The translations under genes were made by a program, and so were the position numbers. A DNA stretch of 64,000 nucleotides from positions 39,877 through 103,876 of the forward strand of contig NZ_JAJSAP010000009.1 in NCBI RefSeq assembly GCF_021729035.1. The letters are read 5' to 3'. Position 1 is the stretch's first letter; each line of letters begins with the position of its first letter. The DNA is from Microbulbifer sediminum (GTDB taxonomy: Bacteria; Pseudomonadota; Gammaproteobacteria; Pseudomonadales; Cellvibrionaceae). The notes beneath the pieces were generated by a model that made no database searches, was not told the DNA's origin, and saw only the letters and a list, made by a program, of their open reading frames with translations. This document shows positions 34,826 through 44,574 of the stretch, piece by piece.

Positions 34826-35857
34826 CTACCGCGCCTGCGTGCTGTCCGGCACGCTGACGATCCAGGCGTGCCCGCTTTCCTTACGCACGCTGATTTCCAT
34901 CCCGGTGAGCTGCCGGATCACGTCGATATTCGTCAGCAGGTGCTGGCTCGGGGCCAGCGTCCTGAACCGGCCACCCCTGCCCAGCACCATTGGCAGCAGC
35001 AGCTGGTCCGCCAGGTGCTCACCCACCGGCACCCCGGCTTCCATATACCGGTTGAACTCCTTCACCGCGCGGCCGGCCACCCGCTCCGACGACAGGTGTT
35101 TCTCGCCCACCACCTCGATCACCTCGGTGACGTGCTCCGCATACACCCGCAGCGAGACGATGTTGCCCGGCCCGAATGAATCCACCTGCCGGCGCTGGAG
35201 CTCGTCCGCCGCCCAGTCGCCTTTGCTGGCGATATGCCGCAATTCCCGGTCGGCGACGTGGCCCGGAATCTGTGCCGAGGTCACCAGCGCCTCCTTGCTG
35301 AGCACGGCGCCCCGCTCCAGGAGCGCCAGCGGTTTCAGTTCACCCACCGGGTAGATCCGTGCCCGCCACCGGCCGCCGCCGGCCGGGTAAAAACCGAACC
35401 TCTCCAGCTGCACTTCGGCCCGGTAACCCATCTGCGCCATCACCGGCAGGAAACCGGCCTGGATAAAATCGAAGCTGGGCGCCTGTTTGTTGTGGGTGCC
35501 GCCCTCCAGGCAGACCTCGCTCACCCCGTCCGCCAGCAGCAGCGGCAACAGGATGGTCTGGAACACCAGGCTGGTGCTGCCGGCGGTGCCAATGGCAAAA
35601 CGGTATTCGCCAGCGTTCACCTTGCCCGGCTTGAACGTCACCTCTGTGGAGCCCAGCTCGTCCCCCGTCACCTGCGCGCCGGAAATCGCCTGGGCCGCAT
35701 GCAGGCACACCAGGTGCTGGCGCATCAGGCCCGGCTTGCGGCGGCCAGCGCGGATATTCCTTATCCGCACCGGCTCCCCCAGGCAGGTGGACAAAGTCAG
35801 CGCGGAGCGGAAAATCTGTCCACCGCCCTCGCCCTGTGATCCATCAATGGTATGCAT
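34826..35857 (-). CDS. rtcA: RNA 3'-terminal phosphate cyclase
   Basis: The 343-residue RtcA converts RNA 3'-phosphate ends to 2',3'-cyclic phosphates with ATP. HTIDGSQGEGGGQIFRSALTLS at the start is the RCT signature, and the C-terminal PSQHLLTN contains the histidine expected to be adenylylated. Its start lies 4 bp after the rtcB stop, so the two are co-translated. In Salmonella, RtcA is also needed to make the cyclic-phosphate tRNA fragments sensed by RtcR. Length and motifs are normal. Confidence 0.95.
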   Translation of the reverse strand: MHTIDGSQGEGGGQIFRSALTLSTCLGEPVRIRNIRAGRRKPGLMRQHLVCLHAAQAISGAQVTGDELGSTEVTFKPGKVNAGEYRFAIGTAGSTSLVFQTILLPLLLADGVSEVCLEGGTHNKQAPSFDFIQAGFLPVMAQMGYRAEVQLERFGFYPAGGGRWRARIYPVGELKPLALLERGAVLSKEALVTSAQIPGHVADRELRHIASKGDWAADELQRRQVDSFGPGNIVSLRVYAEHVTEVIEVVGEKHLSSERVAGRAVKEFNRYMEAGVPVGEHLADQLLLPMVLGRGGRFRTLAPSQHLLTNIDVIRQLTGMEISVRKESGHAWIVSVPDSTQAR

Positions 35858-35861
35858 GGTC

Positions 35862-37088
<1,227 letters not shown>

Positions 37089-37167
37089 TGTTCCTTTCCT
37101 TCTTCTTCCATCCCGGCTTTTCTGTTCGGCTGCCGGGTTCGTGCTTGCTTATGTGTAGCCCCTCTAT

Positions 37168-37184
37168 TGCCAAGACAGTGCCAA
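37168..37184 (-). promoter_or_regulatory. Sigma-54 promoter of the rtcB operon
   Basis: On the minus strand TTGGCAC-TGTCT-TGGCA matches the -24/-12 consensus with GG and GC in the right spacing; one base of the -12 element departs from TTGCA. It is about 80 bp upstream of rtcB, leaving a leader of about 70 nt. RtcR, the divergent enhancer-binding protein, is the expected activator. Confidence 0.85.
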
Positions 37185-37292
37185 CTTTTGCCAAAGCGCT
37201 AAAAAAACTTTTAACCCATTGATTTAACTACAGTTATTTTCTCCATACGTTGATTTCACAGCGGTGACAACCATGATCAAAGCGACACAGAT

Positions 37293-37327
37293 CTATCTTT
37301 TTTGATAGCAGGATAATATCTTTGATA
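37293..37327. promoter_or_regulatory. Clustered GATA/TATC half-sites, candidate RtcR enhancer
   Basis: CTATC-TTTTTT-GATAG is followed by GATA-A-TATC-TTT-GATA: five alternating half-sites in 35 bp, directly before the rtcR start codon. They are about 135-170 bp upstream of the predicted rtcB transcription start, the usual place for a sigma-54 activator site, and overlap the rtcR leader, so autoregulation is possible. Confidence 0.5.
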
Positions 37328-37330
37328 ACC

Positions 37331-38926
37331 ATGAAAACAGTTGCCATCAGTATTCTCGGCACCACCATGGACCGGCGCGGCAAGGGCGATAAGCGCTGGG
37401 ACAAGTGGCGGCCGACCGTTTCCATGTGCCAGCACGAAGACCTGCTGATCGACCGGCTGGAACTGCTGTTCGACAACCACTCCCAGGGCCTGGCCAACCA
37501 GGTCACCGAGGACATCGCGCTGGTGTCTCCCGAGACCGAGGTGGTCCACCACAAGGTAAACTTCCCGGACCCGTGGGATTTCGAGACGGTCTACAGCCAG
37601 CTGCTGGATTTCGCCCGCGGCTACCAGTTCCGCCCCAACCGCGAGCGCTACCTCACCCACATCACCACCGGTTCCCACGTGGCGCAGATCTGCCTGTACC
37701 TGCTGACGGAGGCGGGCTACCTGCCGGGCAAGCTGCTGCAGACCTCCCCCGCCCGGCGCGACAGCGACGCGCCCGGCCAGTACCAGGTGATTGACCTGGA
37801 CCTGTCCCGCTACGACCAGATTGCCTCGCGCTTCCAGAAGGAGCACCAGGAAGGCACCGTCTACCTGAAGGGCGGCATCCAGACCAACAACGCGCCGTTC
37901 AACCGCATGATCGAGCAGCTGGAGAAAGTCTCCATCCGCTCCAACGCGCCGATCCTGATCACCGGTCCCACGGGCGCGGGCAAGACCCAGCTGGCCCAGC
38001 GGGTGTACGAACTGCGCAAGCAGCGCGGCAAACTGGAGGGACGGCTGGTGGCCATCAACTGCGCCACCCTGAAAGGCGAGAACACCATGTCAGCCCTGTT
38101 CGGCCACAAGAAAGGCGCATTTACCGGCGCCACCGCCGATCGCGCCGGCCTGCTGAAGGAAGCCCACAAAGGCCTGCTGTTCCTGGACGAAATCGGCGAG
38201 CTGGGGCTGGACGAACAGGCGATGCTGCTGCGGGCGATCGAGGACAAGCGCTTTATCCCCTTCGGTTCCGACCGGGAGACCAGCAGCGACTTCCAGCTGA
38301 TTGCCGGCACCAACAAGGACCTGGCGCAGAAAGCCAGGGAGGGCAGCTTCCGCGCCGACCTGCTGGCACGGATCGACCTGTGGACCTACGAACTACCGTC
38401 CCTGCGCGACCGCATCGAGGACCTGGAGCCCAATGTCGATTACGAACTGGAATCCTTCTCCAACAAGGCCGGGCACCTGGTGAGCTTCAACAGGGCGGCG
38501 CGGGAAAAGTACCTGGCCTTCGGCCGCTCAGCCGACGCCACCTGGGCGGCCAACTTCCGCGACCTGAACGCCAGCATCACCCGCATGGCCACCCTGGCGG
38601 ATGGCGGGCGCATTACGGTGGAAGTGGTGGATGAAGAGATCCGGCGCCTGAAGCACAAGTGGCACACGCCCGCGCACGGCGGTGAACATGCCCGCAGTGC
38701 GGTGGAGAGCGTACTGGGCAGCGGCAGCAGCGCCGAGATGGATTACTACGACCAGCTCAAGCTGGCCGCGCTGATCGACGTGTGCCGGCGCTCCAGCTCC
38801 ATGGCGGAGGCCGGGCGCAAGCTATTTAATGTGAGCCGGCAGGCGAAGAAGTCGAGCAATGACTCGCACCGGGTGAAGCAGCTGCTTGGCAAGCATGGTT
38901 TGCGCTTTGAAGACCTGCAGACATAG
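37331..38926 (+). CDS. rtcR: RtcR, sigma-54-dependent activator of the RNA repair operon
   Basis: The 531-residue regulator has an N-terminal divergent CARF domain (about 1-185) that in Salmonella binds 5' tRNA fragments ending in cyclic phosphate. Its AAA+ domain follows, with Walker A GPTGAGKT, the sigma-54 contact loop GAFTGA and Walker B LLFLDEIGEL. The C-terminus has a Fis-type helix-turn-helix (AEAGRKLFNVSRQAKK). ATG at 37331 gives the family start MKTVAI; a TTG three codons earlier has a better-spaced AGGA. The gene is divergent from rtcB. A degraded copy of its 3' end lies at 43997-44162. Confidence 0.95.
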   Translation: MKTVAISILGTTMDRRGKGDKRWDKWRPTVSMCQHEDLLIDRLELLFDNHSQGLANQVTEDIALVSPETEVVHHKVNFPDPWDFETVYSQLLDFARGYQFRPNRERYLTHITTGSHVAQICLYLLTEAGYLPGKLLQTSPARRDSDAPGQYQVIDLDLSRYDQIASRFQKEHQEGTVYLKGGIQTNNAPFNRMIEQLEKVSIRSNAPILITGPTGAGKTQLAQRVYELRKQRGKLEGRLVAINCATLKGENTMSALFGHKKGAFTGATADRAGLLKEAHKGLLFLDEIGELGLDEQAMLLRAIEDKRFIPFGSDRETSSDFQLIAGTNKDLAQKAREGSFRADLLARIDLWTYELPSLRDRIEDLEPNVDYELESFSNKAGHLVSFNRAAREKYLAFGRSADATWAANFRDLNASITRMATLADGGRITVEVVDEEIRRLKHKWHTPAHGGEHARSAVESVLGSGSSAEMDYYDQLKLAALIDVCRRSSSMAEAGRKLFNVSRQAKKSSNDSHRVKQLLGKHGLRFEDLQT

Positions 38927-38940
38927 TCAACTGAAGATTC

Positions 38941-40104
38941 TTACGCATTCATTTCATTATTTCGAAATTCGATCATTCTTGGATCTTCATAATCAATTTC
39001 TGCATGTGGCACAAGATTGCACTTGACAAGATTACCTTGATATTTTTCATTTACTGGGTAATAGACCTGCTGATGAAGGAGACTACTCACCAGTAATTGT
39101 TCAAGAAGCTCGATAGCGAACTCTGATGCATTTTCGGCCTGGAAGAGTTTGTAGCGACCACGCCCTGTTTTGATAGTTAGCGAGTGATCGATGCGCCTGA
39201 AGCCCTTCATACGATAAGGGAAGGTGAAATCCGTCATATCTTTATACGGGATACTCCAGCCATCATTATTGACATAGTTTTCAACCATTTCCGACTTTCG
39301 TTCTGCGTTCAAATAGCGCTCCTCGGAGCTCACGCCTTCCGAAAACGCCATCAAGAGCTCCGTCGTAGCCAGGCCCACATTGAGAAAGGGCATGCTTTTG
39401 GTAGCCTTGTGCAAGAACTCGAATAACTTTTCCCTTTTGATATTTTTCAGGAATTCCCATTTAATCGGAATGAATAGTAACTCGTGCATCGTCAACACAA
39501 GCACACCGAATCCCTTTCTCGGTTTATTCCCATCAACTTCAATCTCAAACAAAACATCCTCTTTCAAGTAAAGGATATTTTTAAACTCGTCCAGCGCTGA
39601 CACCCTATCGTTGATGTCAGCAGTACCGCATTCCTTAAAATCGGATAAAAGGGAATCCAAAAGCGGCATCGGACCCACATCTGATGGCGCCTTTCTATCC
39701 AATACGTGCGTATACGGAAGCACATCCTCCTTAGAAGCCTCAAAAATCGTAAAGAGTATGTGCCTGATAGTAAGGACCGCAGGAATCCGCGACTCTCTCT
39801 CAAACTTATCAGCAATAGCAATGATGCCCATGCCCTGATCCAGGCAATCATCTACCTCATCGAGTCTTTTATTTATCTCAACAAGAGCGGAATTGGATTC
39901 ACTACCGGAATCCTGGGCATAAAGAAAATAGAGTCCCGCCAGAACGCCGTAGCCAATCACAAGCATTCCATACAGCGTGTCATGAACCTCGAGCAGAAAA
40001 GGCATTAAGATCGATAAGAGTATGATGTAAACATTTTGGAATAATTTCATATGGCAAATACGCAATTGTGTTTTATGGATTTGCGCTATTTTTTTAAAAT
40101 CCAA
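38941..40104 (-). CDS. Membrane-anchored protein of unknown function
   Basis: The 387-residue product has two transmembrane segments near the N-terminus (about 22-42 and 46-63), then a cytoplasmic helical region and a C-terminal part with a PH-like pattern (MTDFTFPYRMKGFRRIDHSLTIKTGRGRYKLF). A second in-frame ATG at 40050 would shorten it by 18 residues and is equally plausible. It is AT-richer than rtcR and converges on it only 14 bp away. No family is recognised. It is the first gene of the island bounded by rtcR 3'-end copies. Confidence 0.6.
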   Translation of the reverse strand: MDFKKIAQIHKTQLRICHMKLFQNVYIILLSILMPFLLEVHDTLYGMLVIGYGVLAGLYFLYAQDSGSESNSALVEINKRLDEVDDCLDQGMGIIAIADKFERESRIPAVLTIRHILFTIFEASKEDVLPYTHVLDRKAPSDVGPMPLLDSLLSDFKECGTADINDRVSALDEFKNILYLKEDVLFEIEVDGNKPRKGFGVLVLTMHELLFIPIKWEFLKNIKREKLFEFLHKATKSMPFLNVGLATTELLMAFSEGVSSEERYLNAERKSEMVENYVNNDGWSIPYKDMTDFTFPYRMKGFRRIDHSLTIKTGRGRYKLFQAENASEFAIELLEQLLVSSLLHQQVYYPVNEKYQGNLVKCNLVPHAEIDYEDPRMIEFRNNEMNA

Positions 40105-40509
40105 AAAATAACAAATTGATTGGCATCATTTAGATAATTTCTGGCTTTCAGAGAGCGTGATTGCATCAGCCCTTTGCTTTTATGCTGCTCTTTTGTGTTG
40201 AACAGCTAAGCCAGTGTCGATTTTCAGCTTACTGGCTGCATAGGACCTACGCCCGTTTACTCCATCGTTTTCTATAAGGAATGACCCGGAACTCAAGGAC
40301 GCTCGGGCTCTCCCCCGGGATGTATTGCCAAAGCTGGAGGGTGATGACATCGGAGACATCCCCGTCTTGTGCCTGTGATCCCAACTAGACACGCGCATAC
40401 CCCCGACTTACACCTACTTCTGATGTACTGAATGAGCGGGCACGCCAGTGGATATTCGGCATCACCCGATACTCACCCCGGCCATGGGCTGGTCCACGGT
40501 AGTAAACCT
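40105..40509. other. Intergenic region, AT-rich
   Basis: A 405-bp gap. A 72-codon minus-strand frame at 40180-40398 has no ribosome-binding site or recognisable domain and may be decayed sequence. Nothing else was seen. Confidence 0.4.
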
Positions 40510-40821
40510 CTACATCAAAGATGATATAGGTATCTGTTTCCTCGTAGATCGAGACATCCAGGAACCTGCTTTTCCGTCCAACCCTGCTACCCTGTATATC
40601 ACGCGCGAACTTTTTTCCTGCTCATCTAGCACATCTTTAAACGGGGCCACATTGATCCTGGGTTCGACTACCCTGACTTTGCTGTCGTCTTCGGAGCATT
40701 TATGGTCGCTGAAAACAGTTCTTCCTTCGTTGTCCACGCACTGGTATATCTCCGCTCGCGCTAATGCCGCCGCAGATATCAGTAGCAGTAAGGAAAAGAT
40801 TCTTATCACAATAGTCGACAT
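40510..40821 (-). CDS. Exported DUF4124-like small protein
   Basis: The 103-residue product has a cleavable signal peptide (about 1-23, ending ALARA), then EIYQCVDNEGRTVFSDHKCSED. This is the DUF4124 pattern (aromatic-x-C/W-x-D-x-x-G-x-x-x-F/Y-S-D) found in many short periplasmic proteins of proteobacteria. The rest has no known motif. Function is unknown. It lies alone within the island. Confidence 0.65.
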   Translation of the reverse strand: MSTIVIRIFSLLLLISAAALARAEIYQCVDNEGRTVFSDHKCSEDDSKVRVVEPRINVAPFKDVLDEQEKSSRVIYRVAGLDGKAGSWMSRSTRKQIPISSLM

Positions 40822-41140
40822 AACTTAATTTCTAGCTACTCAGGGGCTCTCAAGTCACCCCAGGAATCATAGGCTGGAGAGCTGGTCAGTACCTGAACCC
40901 CGCTATGCATACCACTTGCTGATGTCATCCAATCCGCAATCCAGCACCGCATCCCTGCCCACCCGGTTATCGGCCCAGCGGGTTGGTATCACTACGTCTG
41001 GCTGGACAAAGTTCTGTAAGTGGTCTTTGGGTCTTTAAGGCCACCCAACAAAGAATGCGCCTTTCAAGCCAGGGGGGTGTAAATTCTTCAGCGCATCTGC
41101 AAGATACTGGTTAACCGTCCAATTATATGGATGGCAAGCC
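40822..41140. other. Intergenic region carrying a protease gene remnant
   Basis: A 319-bp gap. It holds the S41 protease 3' fragment at 40921-41006. The rest has no recognised feature. Confidence 0.5.
40921..41006 (-). pseudogene. S41 protease 3'-end fragment
   Basis: About 86 bp nearly identical to 47890-47975, which encodes the C-terminal region of the intact S41 protease gene (47836-49131). Only this fragment remains; neither the upstream catalytic region nor the last codons are here. It sits next to a truncated RAYT gene. Confidence 0.75.
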
Positions 41141-41479
41141 ATGGAACTTACACGTGAGTGCCTGGTATCGCTCGATACCACCTCATATTATCACTGCGTC
41201 GCACGCTGTGTCCGCCGTGCCGCCCTCTATGGACGAAACGACCGTACCGGACGAGGCTTTGAGCAGCTCCAGCAGTGGTTTGAAGACAAAGTGCTGTCTC
41301 TGGTAAAGGTATTTTCACTGGATGTCTGTGCTTATGCAGCCATGAGCAAACATCAGCATGTAGTAATGCACATCAAGGTGGCCCAGGCAGCCGACTGGCA
41401 AACATGCCTTTACCATTACCAACCCAGCAAGCCGAAGAGCCCAGCTACGCCTGGATGCACAGCTTGCAGCTTATTTTAG
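41141..41479 (+). pseudogene. Truncated RAYT-type transposase
   Basis: The first 88 or so residues match the intact transposase at 50662-51651 (YYHCVARCVRRAALYGRN versus YYHCVSRCVRRAFLCGRD), then the sequence diverges and stops at residue 112. The catalytic HUH motif reads HQH where the intact copy has HYH. The remaining two thirds, including the LNPIRARM block, are missing, so it should be inactive. Confidence 0.8.
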
Positions 41480-41734
41480 TGTCTGATTCTCATTTTTTAA
41501 TGAATTAAATTGTGGCTTTATATTTCCTGGCTAACTTGAATGTGAAGACCTTAAGCAAATTTAAGTGATTAATTACTACAAGAACAATAGTCTCACCTAT
41601 TGACACGCACAATCTTGTTTGTCGTTGTTCCTTAATAACAAGATCTATAGAACGACAATAAATTAACAAAAGCTTGACTCGTTATTACAAACCGCTCAAC
41701 TATCTAATCAGCGTCGCCAAGGAGCTTAGTTGTG

Positions 41735-42538
41735 ATGACCAACAAAAATTTGCTGTTGTGCATGCTGTCAATTTTATTATTGTCTCCAGAAACCAGTTTT
41801 GGTCAAGACAGGTTCAGGCTTGATATAACCCAAAAGCAGATACTCTCTTATTTTGAGAAAACATATGATGTAGATAAAGTAGAGACAGTTATCGACGATG
41901 ACTGGGTAACTGATCTCGCCAGAGAGGCAGAGACTAGAACAAGAATCGGCCTTGTTATCGATGCATTAACTGCTGGTAGAAATCTTGACTACTTAGAAGA
42001 GTATGGCTTATTCAAATCCAACAGTAATTCTTATACCGTAGTGATTGCAAAAGACCACAACTGGCTGACTCTGGGCAATCTTTTTTTCCCCCTTAAGTTC
42101 AAAGAAGATTATGAAAAGATTTACTCCGATTTATCCAAGCGCGGTTTCGACAGAGCTGATCTGCAGGAACTAAAACTCTATCTAGAGCAGAATGGATTCT
42201 TTGAAGAACTTTCCAAAGCTTCCATGGCGTTTCAAAAAGAAAATTCGCCAAAATATGTATCAAAGTATCAGTCCGCAAAAGACCTAGTAGAGAAGTCTAA
42301 AATATTCTTTGAATGGACGAGAGAGACTCGATCTTTCCAAGATAACTTTGAGTACGAATGGGCTATTGGGATTTACTCCCGGCTTGATGATAGAGCCCAA
42401 AATATACTGTGTTCATATCTATCAGAAAATATATCCGATCTTTCGATGATGGATGACGGCGTCACCATCCGCGAATTTGAAGTGCACCTAAGTAGATACG
42501 TAGCAAAGATTTCCGACTTAGAAAAAAATACTGACTAA
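41735..42538 (+). CDS. Exported protein of unknown function
   Basis: The 267-residue product begins with a signal peptide (MTNKNLLLCMLSILLLSPETSFG) and is otherwise helical and charged, with no membrane segment or known motif. GGAG precedes the start; a GTG one codon upstream is an alternative. The gene is clearly AT-rich and lies 22 bp before the next secreted-protein gene, so the three genes 41735-43803 probably form an operon. I do not recognise a family. Confidence 0.6.
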   Translation: MTNKNLLLCMLSILLLSPETSFGQDRFRLDITQKQILSYFEKTYDVDKVETVIDDDWVTDLAREAETRTRIGLVIDALTAGRNLDYLEEYGLFKSNSNSYTVVIAKDHNWLTLGNLFFPLKFKEDYEKIYSDLSKRGFDRADLQELKLYLEQNGFFEELSKASMAFQKENSPKYVSKYQSAKDLVEKSKIFFEWTRETRSFQDNFEYEWAIGIYSRLDDRAQNILCSYLSENISDLSMMDDGVTIREFEVHLSRYVAKISDLEKNTD

Positions 42539-42560
42539 CATCTCAACGAGGAAGCATGAA

Positions 42561-43112
42561 ATGATCTGCAACTTAACAAGTAATTGGAAGTTGAAGATGT
42601 TTCTATTACTTCTAATATGCTCTTGGTCAGCAGCATCCTTTGGCACTGCCATCTACTATAGCAGAGCTGCGGTTGGATCTCAGGATCAAGATCCTTTTGA
42701 AATGGAACATGGTGTCAGAGCATCTCTGGGAAGTAGTTTTCCAGTCACTGTAGCAGTATACGCAGCAGCGGGCTGGCAGACTGTATGCCAGACAGCTGCC
42801 AACATAACCGTTCCAAATCAGGGAAAAGGTAGCGGTGTTGGTGGAGCTGGAATCCAGTGGCCTTTCGCCGTTGCATATGAAGACGCCATACCTGGCTACT
42901 CCTCATGGAGTGGTGGGAGTTCTAGTTGCTATGTTCAGGGTAGAGTGACAGCTTCGGATGATATTCTGGTTGAATACGAGGGTATTGGCTACACATACAA
43001 AATCAAAGGAGTTGACCCACTTGGCATCACCAGGGATTTCAGTATAACAAAACACGCCGATCATTTCTGTGCTCCACAATGTGGCGGTACTACTGGTGTC
43101 ATTTGCCCGTAA
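42561..43112 (+). CDS. Exported cysteine-containing protein of unknown function
   Basis: The 183-residue product has an N-terminal signal (about 1-28, ending SAASFG) and a mature part rich in Gly, Ser and aromatic residues with six or so cysteines (WQTVCQTAA, SSSCYVQG, HFCAPQCGG, GVICP), suggesting disulfide bonds outside the cytoplasm. GAGG lies 9 nt upstream. It follows the first exported-protein gene by 22 bp and overlaps the upstream extension of the next frame. No family is recognised. Confidence 0.6.
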   Translation: MICNLTSNWKLKMFLLLLICSWSAASFGTAIYYSRAAVGSQDQDPFEMEHGVRASLGSSFPVTVAVYAAAGWQTVCQTAANITVPNQGKGSGVGGAGIQWPFAVAYEDAIPGYSSWSGGSSSCYVQGRVTASDDILVEYEGIGYTYKIKGVDPLGITRDFSITKHADHFCAPQCGGTTGVICP

Positions 43113-43134
43113 ATTCAACTTTATGGTATCCAAC

Positions 43135-43803
43135 ATGAACATTCGCAAGTACAGTTTCCTCTTTTTATTTAGTTGCTCAACTGTTTTCAGTTCATCAAAT
43201 ATTCTCGCTCACGCGTGCATTCCTACGGAACCTCTTCTTATTGATTTGGGTGGCGATGGGATTGAGCTCTCTGAAAAGGGAGTTGGTGTCTCATTTGATA
43301 TAACCGGAACCGGGATCCCTGTTGAAATCCAATGGGTAAAACAAGGAGGCAATGAGGCTTTTCTATTTAGGGATCTCAACGGTAATGAATTAGCGGATAG
43401 CGGAAAAGAGTTTTTTGGGGACAGCACTCCTTTGTATGACGGATCGGGCAACAAGGCACTCAATGGTTTTCACGCCCTGGGTCAATTCGACAGCCCTATC
43501 TTAGGCGGGGATGACAACGGTGTTATCAATAACGCCGACATCGTTTGGGAAGAGCTATATTTATGGCTGGATAAGAACGCCGATGGAATATCAACGCCTG
43601 ATGAAGTGTCGAAAGTAGCTGGCAGTATCGTCGTCGAAATTCCGACCATACCAAAAGAAAGGAAGAACAATTTTGTCGACGCGGCGGGAAATCTGATGCC
43701 ATTTGAAGCAAAGGCAACTGGCATAAAGACCCACGCAAACGGTGAAACGACCAAGAAGAAACTTGACGTGGTTGATGTATATTTTCATCTTTTAAACGTA
43801 TAG
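43135..43803 (+). CDS. Exported EF-hand-like calcium-binding protein related to RTX-toxin segments
   Basis: The 222-residue product has a signal peptide (about 1-26, ending ILAHA). Its body matches the repeat-proximal segment of large RTX/FrpC-type proteins: PLLIDLGGDGIEL, FRDLNGNELADSGKEFFGD, then GGDDNGVINNADIVWEELYLWLDKNADGISTPDEV. The acidic D-x-N/D-G-x loops resemble EF-hand calcium sites. Such segments normally sit inside proteins of over 1000 residues; here it is freestanding. ATG at 43135 is preferred, with 43123 also possible. It is the last gene of the three-gene cluster. Confidence 0.72.
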   Translation: MNIRKYSFLFLFSCSTVFSSSNILAHACIPTEPLLIDLGGDGIELSEKGVGVSFDITGTGIPVEIQWVKQGGNEAFLFRDLNGNELADSGKEFFGDSTPLYDGSGNKALNGFHALGQFDSPILGGDDNGVINNADIVWEELYLWLDKNADGISTPDEVSKVAGSIVVEIPTIPKERKNNFVDAAGNLMPFEAKATGIKTHANGETTKKKLDVVDVYFHLLNV

Positions 43804-43996
43804 CGAAACACGAAGGAAATTTTCAAGGGGATTATGGGTAGCCGTAATTCCCAATTTTATCTAAACATGTGAGCGATACAATATCGCCTAGAGTTTTTTC
43901 TCTCCATCAGGAAAACACGATTCTTTATCCAATTAATTACCCTGAGCGATTCAGCTTATCAAAAGGATATTCATACGTTTGTGGCATTTAGTATTA

Positions 43997-44162
43997 TAGC
44001 TGAAGCGTTATGGACGTATCTATGTGTGCCGCCGCTCCTTAGCCGAGGCAGTGCCAAGCTTTTTAATGTGAGCCGGCAGGCGAAGAATTCGAGAAAGATT
44101 CGCACCGGGTGAAGCAGTTGCTTGGTAAGCACGGGTTAAGGTTTGAAGACCTGAAGACCTAA
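43997..44162 (+). pseudogene. Degraded copy of the rtcR 3' end
   Basis: Aligns to 38752-38926, the helix-turn-helix end of rtcR (KLFNVSRQAK, then GEAGLR-like HRVKQLLGKHG region in a shifted frame, then FEDL-T). Single-base deletions break the frame, and the rest of rtcR is absent. Similarity is about 80 per cent by eye. It lies in the same orientation as rtcR, on the far side of the AT-rich island. Confidence 0.8.
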
Positions 44163-44311
44163 CCGCCGGGCCAATATGCAGGCACTTGTGTAGCTTTTCT
44201 TGCTTACCCACCGCCTCCCGTGAGGCCGTCAAAGCCCGCTTGCCAGGCTAGCGTTGAACATTTACCGGAAATACCGCCGGGGCCAGAGCAATGGTAGTGC
44301 GCCATCACTTC

Positions 44312-44326
44312 GGGGGGGGGGGGGGG
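44312..44326. repeat. Poly-G tract, 15 bp
   Basis: Fifteen consecutive G about 250 bp upstream of the gene at 44575. Long homopolymers can slip and vary promoter spacing, or reflect a sequencing error. No coding frame depends on it. Confidence 0.7.
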
Positions 44327-44574
44327 CGCGTCAAAACGCTGCTCTTACCCCGTTTATCACACATCGCATATCCACAACCAGAACGACCGGAGCTGCACGC
44401 CGATCCCATTTCATGCAGCAATTTTGTTACCCGGCCTCGCCAATCTATGCAGCATACGACTTGTCGCCGAATTCGTTTAATCCCTCCCACGCCATAATTT
44501 TCCGGATTCCCTGCAAAATCGCGGGGGCCGTCTAGACTTGCCGCTCCATAATCAATAATTGGTCGAGGAATACC

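Larger units (their letters stand above)
43804..44574. other. Intergenic region with rtcR remnant and poly-G tract
   Basis: A 771-bp gap. It holds the degraded rtcR 3' end (43997-44162) and a run of 15 G at 44312-44326. The frames crossing the poly-G tract have no ribosome-binding site and no recognisable domain. Confidence 0.55.

Noticed and set aside
40180..40398. 72-codon minus-strand ORF
   Set aside because: No ribosome-binding site or domain; possibly decayed sequence but the parent gene is not identifiable.
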